Positions 14,044 to 17,221 of a stretch of DNA of 17,221 bases are shown one piece after another. The position numbers were made by a program, and so were the translations under genes. Origin of the DNA: VRUE01 sp046733275 (GTDB lineage: Bacteria > Actinomycetota > Thermoleophilia > Solirubrobacterales > 70-9); the NCBI GenBank assembly GCA_046733275.1, contig JBKPOW010000097.1, positions 1 through 17,221 on the forward strand, read 5' to 3'. Each line of letters opens with the position of its first letter. The first letter of the stretch is position 1. The notes below the pieces were generated by a model. That model worked only from the letters and a program-made list of their open reading frames with translations, had not been told where the DNA came from and did not search any database.

Positions 14044-14613
14044 CTACTCGCCGTCGAGGAAGTTTTTCAGCAGGTGCTTGCCCTGCGGGGTCAGCACCGA
14101 CTCGGGGTGGAACTGAACCCCCTCGGCGGGCAGCTCGCTGTGGCGGGCGCCCATGACGACGTCGCCGAGCGTGGCGGTGAGCTCCAGCTCCTGCGGCAGG
14201 TCGGGGTCGGCGACGAGCGAGTGGTAGCGGCCGGCGACCAGCGGGCTGGGCAGGCCGGCGTAGATCGCCCGCCCGTCGTGGGCGATCTCGGCCTCCTTGC
14301 CGTGGATCGGCTCGCCCTGCACGGTGCGCCCGCCGAAGGCCTCGACCAAGGACTGGTGGCCGAGGCAGACGCCCAGCACCGGCGTCCCCGCCTCGGCGAA
14401 GACGCGGATCGCCTCGATCGAGATGCCGGCCTCGGCGGGCGTACAGGGGCCGGGCGAGACGACGAGGCGGTCGGCGCCGCGCTCGAGCAGCTCCGCCACC
14501 TCGGCGCGGTCGTTGCGCACGACCTCGACCTCCGCCCCCAGCTCGCCCAGGTACTGGACGAGGTTGTAGGTGAAGCTGTCGTAGTTGTCGATTACGAGAA
14601 CGCGCATGGTCAT
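14044..14613 (-). CDS. trpG: Anthranilate synthase glutamine amidotransferase subunit
   Basis: It supplies ammonia from glutamine to TrpE. The class I amidotransferase triad is Cys83 in GVCLGHQ (81-87), with His169 and Glu171 in VQFHPES (166-172). The oxyanion region VVSPGPCTP is at 51-59. Length 189 residues fits a stand-alone subunit. The first ATG overlaps the trpE stop as ATGA; a second ATG two codons later is possible. In some actinobacteria one amidotransferase also serves aminodeoxychorismate synthase. Its place here argues for tryptophan. Confidence 0.97.
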   Translation of the reverse strand: MTMRVLVIDNYDSFTYNLVQYLGELGAEVEVVRNDRAEVAELLERGADRLVVSPGPCTPAEAGISIEAIRVFAEAGTPVLGVCLGHQSLVEAFGGRTVQGEPIHGKEAEIAHDGRAIYAGLPSPLVAGRYHSLVADPDLPQELELTATLGDVVMGARHSELPAEGVQFHPESVLTPQGKHLLKNFLDGE

Positions 14614-16121
14614 CGCCAGTCGGGTTGCTCGCAGGCCAGCTCAACCGCGCGGAAGACCGCCTTGGCCTTGTTGACCGACTCGTTGTACTCATAGGCGGGC
14701 TTGGCGTCGGCGACGGTGCCGCCGCCCGCCTGCACGTGGACCTGGCCGTCCTTGACGACCACGGTGCGGATGTGGATCGCGGTGTCGAGGTCGCCGCTCC
14801 AGGAGAGGTAGCCGATCGCGCCACCGTAGGAGCAGCGCTTGATCGGCTCGAGCTCGTCGATGATCTGCATCGCCCGCACCTTGGGCGCGCCGGAGAGGGT
14901 GCCCGCCGGCAGGGCCGAGCGCAGCACGTCCATCGCCCCCACCCCCTCTTTCAAGGTGCCCGAGACCTGGCTGACGATGTGGAGGACGTGCGAGTAGGTC
15001 TCGACCACCATCAGCTCGTCGACCGCCACCGAGCCGTACTCGCAGACGCGGCCGAGGTCGTTGCGGCCGAGGTCGACCAACATCACGTGCTCGGCCCGCT
15101 CCTTGGGATCGTTGACGAGCTTCTCGGCGAGGCGGCGGTCCTCCTCCTCGTCGCCGCCGCGCGGGTACGTGCCGGCGATCGGCCGCGTCTCGACCCGCCG
15201 CCCCTGCACCTTGACCAGCGGCTCGGGCGAGGCGCCGGCGATCTGGAACTCGCCGAACTCGAGGAAGTACATGTAGGGGGAGGGATTGACGGCGCGCAGG
15301 CCGCGGTAGATCGAGAACGCCTCGACCGGTGCCGGCGCCGAGAAGCGCTGCGACGGGACGACCTGGAAGGCGTCGCCGGCGTGGACGTACTCGACGATCC
15401 GCTCGACCGCCGCTTCGAACTCCTCGCGCTCCATGTTGGAGGCGAAGCGCGGCGGCTCGGCGATCGTTGGCTGGTCAGGCGCGGGGACGGCGGCGCGCAG
15501 CCGGTCGCGGACTTCGCCGATCGTCGCCACGGCCCGCTCGTAGGCGGCGTCGATGCCGCCCTCGTCCTCGGCAAAGGCGCAGGACATGATCGTCAGCTCG
15601 TGGCGCAGGTGGTCGAAGACGAGCAGGACGTCGGTGATCATCAGCGCCATGTCGGGCAGCCCGAGCGGGTCGGGGTTGGGCTCGCCGAGCGGCTCGAACG
15701 TGCGCACCAGGTCGTAGCCGAAGAAGCCGACAGCGCCGCCGGCGAACGGGGGCAGGCCCTCGACCGGCGCCAGCTCGAAGCGGGCGAGGCTCTCGGCGAC
15801 CGCGGCGTAGGGATCGGGCGCGTCGCGCTCCTCCCCACCCGTCTCGCTCAGCATGCCGTCGCTCCAGCGCAGCACCGAGCGCGGCCTGATGCCGACGAAG
15901 GAGTAGCGGCCGACCTGGCCCTGCTCGGCCGACTCGAGCAGGAAGCAGGGCGCCCCCTCGGGCTCGCCGGCGCGCAGCTTGAGGAAGGCCGAGACCGGCG
16001 TCTCGCAGTCGTCGACCAGGCGTGTGCGGACGGGGACGACGTTGCCCTTCGCCGCCAGCTCGCGCGCCTCCTCGAGGCTCGGCTCGATCCGCAGCTCCGA
16101 GGTCTCAGCCGCGACGGCCAT
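14610..16121 (-). CDS. trpE: Anthranilate synthase component I
   Basis: It makes anthranilate from chorismate using ammonia from TrpG, the committed step of the pathway. The tryptophan feedback site LLES is at 61-64, followed by GRYSFVG at 71-77. Catalytic-domain marks are RPIAGTYPRG (313-322), VDLGRNDLGRV (349-359), PAGTLSGAPK (405-414) and AGGGTVADA (465-473). The 503-residue length is normal. The ATG has an excellent GGAGG 6 bases upstream and overlaps the hisIE end by 17 bases. The intact LLES motif suggests feedback inhibition by tryptophan. Confidence 0.98.
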   Translation of the reverse strand: MAVAAETSELRIEPSLEEARELAAKGNVVPVRTRLVDDCETPVSAFLKLRAGEPEGAPCFLLESAEQGQVGRYSFVGIRPRSVLRWSDGMLSETGGEERDAPDPYAAVAESLARFELAPVEGLPPFAGGAVGFFGYDLVRTFEPLGEPNPDPLGLPDMALMITDVLLVFDHLRHELTIMSCAFAEDEGGIDAAYERAVATIGEVRDRLRAAVPAPDQPTIAEPPRFASNMEREEFEAAVERIVEYVHAGDAFQVVPSQRFSAPAPVEAFSIYRGLRAVNPSPYMYFLEFGEFQIAGASPEPLVKVQGRRVETRPIAGTYPRGGDEEEDRRLAEKLVNDPKERAEHVMLVDLGRNDLGRVCEYGSVAVDELMVVETYSHVLHIVSQVSGTLKEGVGAMDVLRSALPAGTLSGAPKVRAMQIIDELEPIKRCSYGGAIGYLSWSGDLDTAIHIRTVVVKDGQVHVQAGGGTVADAKPAYEYNESVNKAKAVFRAVELACEQPDWR

Positions 16122-16752
16122 TGAGGACCTCCATCGGCGCCGAGAGCGGCAGCTCGCGGGAGGCGAGCAGCACGCTGAGGTGGTAGAGCAGGTCGGCCGC
16201 CTCTTCGGCGACGCGCTCGTCGCTCTCCTCGCGCGCGGCGCGCACGACCTCCTCGGCCTCCTCCTCGACCTTCTCGCCGATCAGCTTCGGGTCGTCGAGC
16301 AGCTGCACCGTGTAGCTGCCGGCGGGCCGCTCGGCGGCGCGGCTGCGCAGCGTGCGTTGGAGCGTGGCGAGCGCCTCGTGGGCGACGGGCTCGGGCTCAC
16401 CCGGGACCGCCGGCGCGTCCTTCTCAGGCCCCGCCGACCCGCCCAGCTCACGGTAGAAGCAGGTCCGCTCTCCCGTGTGGCAGGCAGGGCCGGTCGGCTC
16501 GACCAGAGCCAGCACAGCATCCCCATCGCAATCGACCCGCAGTTGCACCAGCTTCATCACGTGGCCGGACTCTTCGCCTTTTCGCCAGATCCGCTCGCGA
16601 GAACGGCTGAAGAAGTGCACCTCGCCGGTCTCGACCGTCAGCCGCAGCGCCTCCTCGTTCGCGTAGGCAAGCGTCAGCACCTCCCCGCTTTCCGCGTCCT
16701 GCGCCACGCATGGGACCAGGCCCTTTTCGTCATATCGAACCTGCTCGAACAT
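16105..16752 (-). CDS. hisIE: Bifunctional phosphoribosyl-AMP cyclohydrolase / phosphoribosyl-ATP pyrophosphatase
   Basis: It does histidine steps 2 and 3. The HisI part (1-105) has the metal ligands Asp74, Asp76 and Asp78 with Cys75 in RVDCDGD, and CHTGERTC at 91-98. A Pro/Glu-rich linker runs to about 125. The HisE part (126-200) has KLIGEKVEEEAEEVV (156-170) and EEAADLLYHLSVLL (183-196). The 215-residue fusion is typical of enterobacteria and some firmicutes, whereas many actinobacteria keep the two apart. The ATG at 16752 fits the usual start; a TTG at 16791 would overlap era and adds 13 atypical residues. No strong ribosome-binding site is seen. Confidence 0.95.
   Translation of the reverse strand: MFEQVRYDEKGLVPCVAQDAESGEVLTLAYANEEALRLTVETGEVHFFSRSRERIWRKGEESGHVMKLVQLRVDCDGDAVLALVEPTGPACHTGERTCFYRELGGSAGPEKDAPAVPGEPEPVAHEALATLQRTLRSRAAERPAGSYTVQLLDDPKLIGEKVEEEAEEVVRAAREESDERVAEEAADLLYHLSVLLASRELPLSAPMEVLNGRRG
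16128..16132 (-). promoter_or_regulatory. Strong ribosome-binding site for trpE
   Basis: GGAGG (minus strand) lies 6 bases before the trpE ATG, inside the last codons of hisIE. It is the only perfect, well-spaced site in the trp gene train apart from trpA's buried one, and it confirms the start despite the overlap. Confidence 0.8.
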
Positions 16753-16777
16753 CGAACAATCGTATGGCAGAGGGTGA

Positions 16778-17221
16778 TCACTCAATGCCAAGCCGATCGA
16801 GCAACCCCTCGTCGCGGCGCCAGTGACTGCGAACGCGCACCTTCAGCTCGAGGTGGACCTTGGCGTCGAGCTCGGCTTCGAGTGAACGGCGGGCTGCAGT
16901 ACCGATTTCGCCCACCTTCTTGCCGCCCTTGCCGATCAGGATGCCCTTCTGAGACTCGGTCTCCGCCCAGACCTCGGCACGAACCGTGACCAGGCCGTCC
17001 TCGCGCCGGTCGACCTCCTTCACGTTCACCTCGACCGAGTGTGGGATCTCGTCTCGAGTGCGGTTGAGCACCTGCTCGCGAATCAGCTCGGCGAGCATCG
17101 TCTCGCTGGAGAGATCGCTGCGGTCCTCGGGCGGGTAGAGGTAGGGCCCCTCGGGTACCAGCTCGCCAAGCCTCGCGACCAAAGCCTCCAACCCCTCGCC
17201 GCTGCGGGCGCTGACCGGGAA
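16778..17221 (-). CDS. era: GTPase Era, C-terminal part (5' end outside window)
   Basis: Era is an essential GTPase that binds 16S rRNA 3' ends during small-subunit assembly. The 147 residues present begin at the G5-region motif PVSARSGEGLEALVARL, followed by PYLYPPEDRSDLSSE and LIREQVLNRTRDEIPHS, both typical of Era after the GTPase domain. The KH RNA-binding domain has the loop ILIGKGGKKVGEIG. The C-terminus SHWRRDEGLLDRLGIE is also typical. The GTPase nucleotide motifs lie beyond the right edge. The stop is 25 bases before the hisIE ATG on the same strand, so era and the his/trp genes may share a transcript. Confidence 0.97.
   Translation of the reverse strand, partial: FPVSARSGEGLEALVARLGELVPEGPYLYPPEDRSDLSSETMLAELIREQVLNRTRDEIPHSVEVNVKEVDRREDGLVTVRAEVWAETESQKGILIGKGGKKVGEIGTAARRSLEAELDAKVHLELKVRVRSHWRRDEGLLDRLGIE

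Noticed and set aside
14625..16124. Open frame of 499 codons on the plus strand opposite trpE
   Set aside because: It is a shadow frame; TrpE on the other strand has all catalytic motifs.
16752..16791. trp or his leader peptide or attenuator upstream of hisIE
   Set aside because: The spacer is only 25 bases and has no Trp- or His-codon run and no alternative stems.

Overview
The window is very GC-rich, almost entirely coding, with short spacers and many overlapping stop/start codons. This points to a high-GC actinobacterium. The mix of a DUF559/AbiEi-like protein, a receptor-like lipoprotein, a GGEDT-type phosphofructokinase and an HtrA protease embedded among trp genes looks most like class Thermoleophilia (Solirubrobacterales or Gaiellales relatives). 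That placement is an inference from memory of similar proteins, not a search.

Layout, left to right. (1) 1-3061, minus strand: an isoprenylcysteine-methyltransferase-like membrane protein, a TfoX/Sxy N-domain protein, an AbiEi/DUF559 nuclease-like protein, and the N-terminal 344 residues of DNA polymerase I (cut by the left edge). The nuclease-like gene overlaps the polA start by 14 bases. (2) 3147-5514, plus strand: an ACT-domain malic enzyme and a TIGR01777-family epimerase. (3) 5499-6948, minus strand: a 6-phosphofructokinase followed by a short receptor-like lipoprotein whose start overlaps the pfk stop. (4) 7029-7844, plus strand: a SAM-dependent methyltransferase ending in a strong inverted repeat shared with the convergent operon. 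(5) 7881-17221, minus strand: one long gene train, era (5' end cut) - hisIE - trpE - trpG - trpD - trpC - HtrA-type protease - trpF - trpB - trpA - a 49-residue membrane protein.

Together trpE, G, D, C, F, B and A give all enzymes from chorismate to tryptophan. hisIE does two histidine steps and shares phosphoribosyl chemistry with trpD. Translation looks coupled: trpE/trpG, trpF/trpB and trpB/trpA share 4-base ATGA overlaps, and hisIE/trpE overlap by 17 bases. I see no trp leader peptide or classical attenuator. Two long inverted repeats do sit in the train. One buries the trpA ribosome-binding site and start codon; the other fills the spacer between the protease gene and trpF.

No tRNA, rRNA, CRISPR array, insertion sequence or origin was recognised, and no gene-free stretch exceeds 300 bases (the longest is about 111). 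Most of the window is ordinary chromosomal housekeeping. The points worth a second look are the RNA-level structure in the trp operon, the protease inside it, the undescribed 49-residue membrane protein, the receptor-like remnant lipoprotein, and an apparent in-frame insertion in the nuclease-like gene. I found no convincing evidence of a wholly new multi-gene system.
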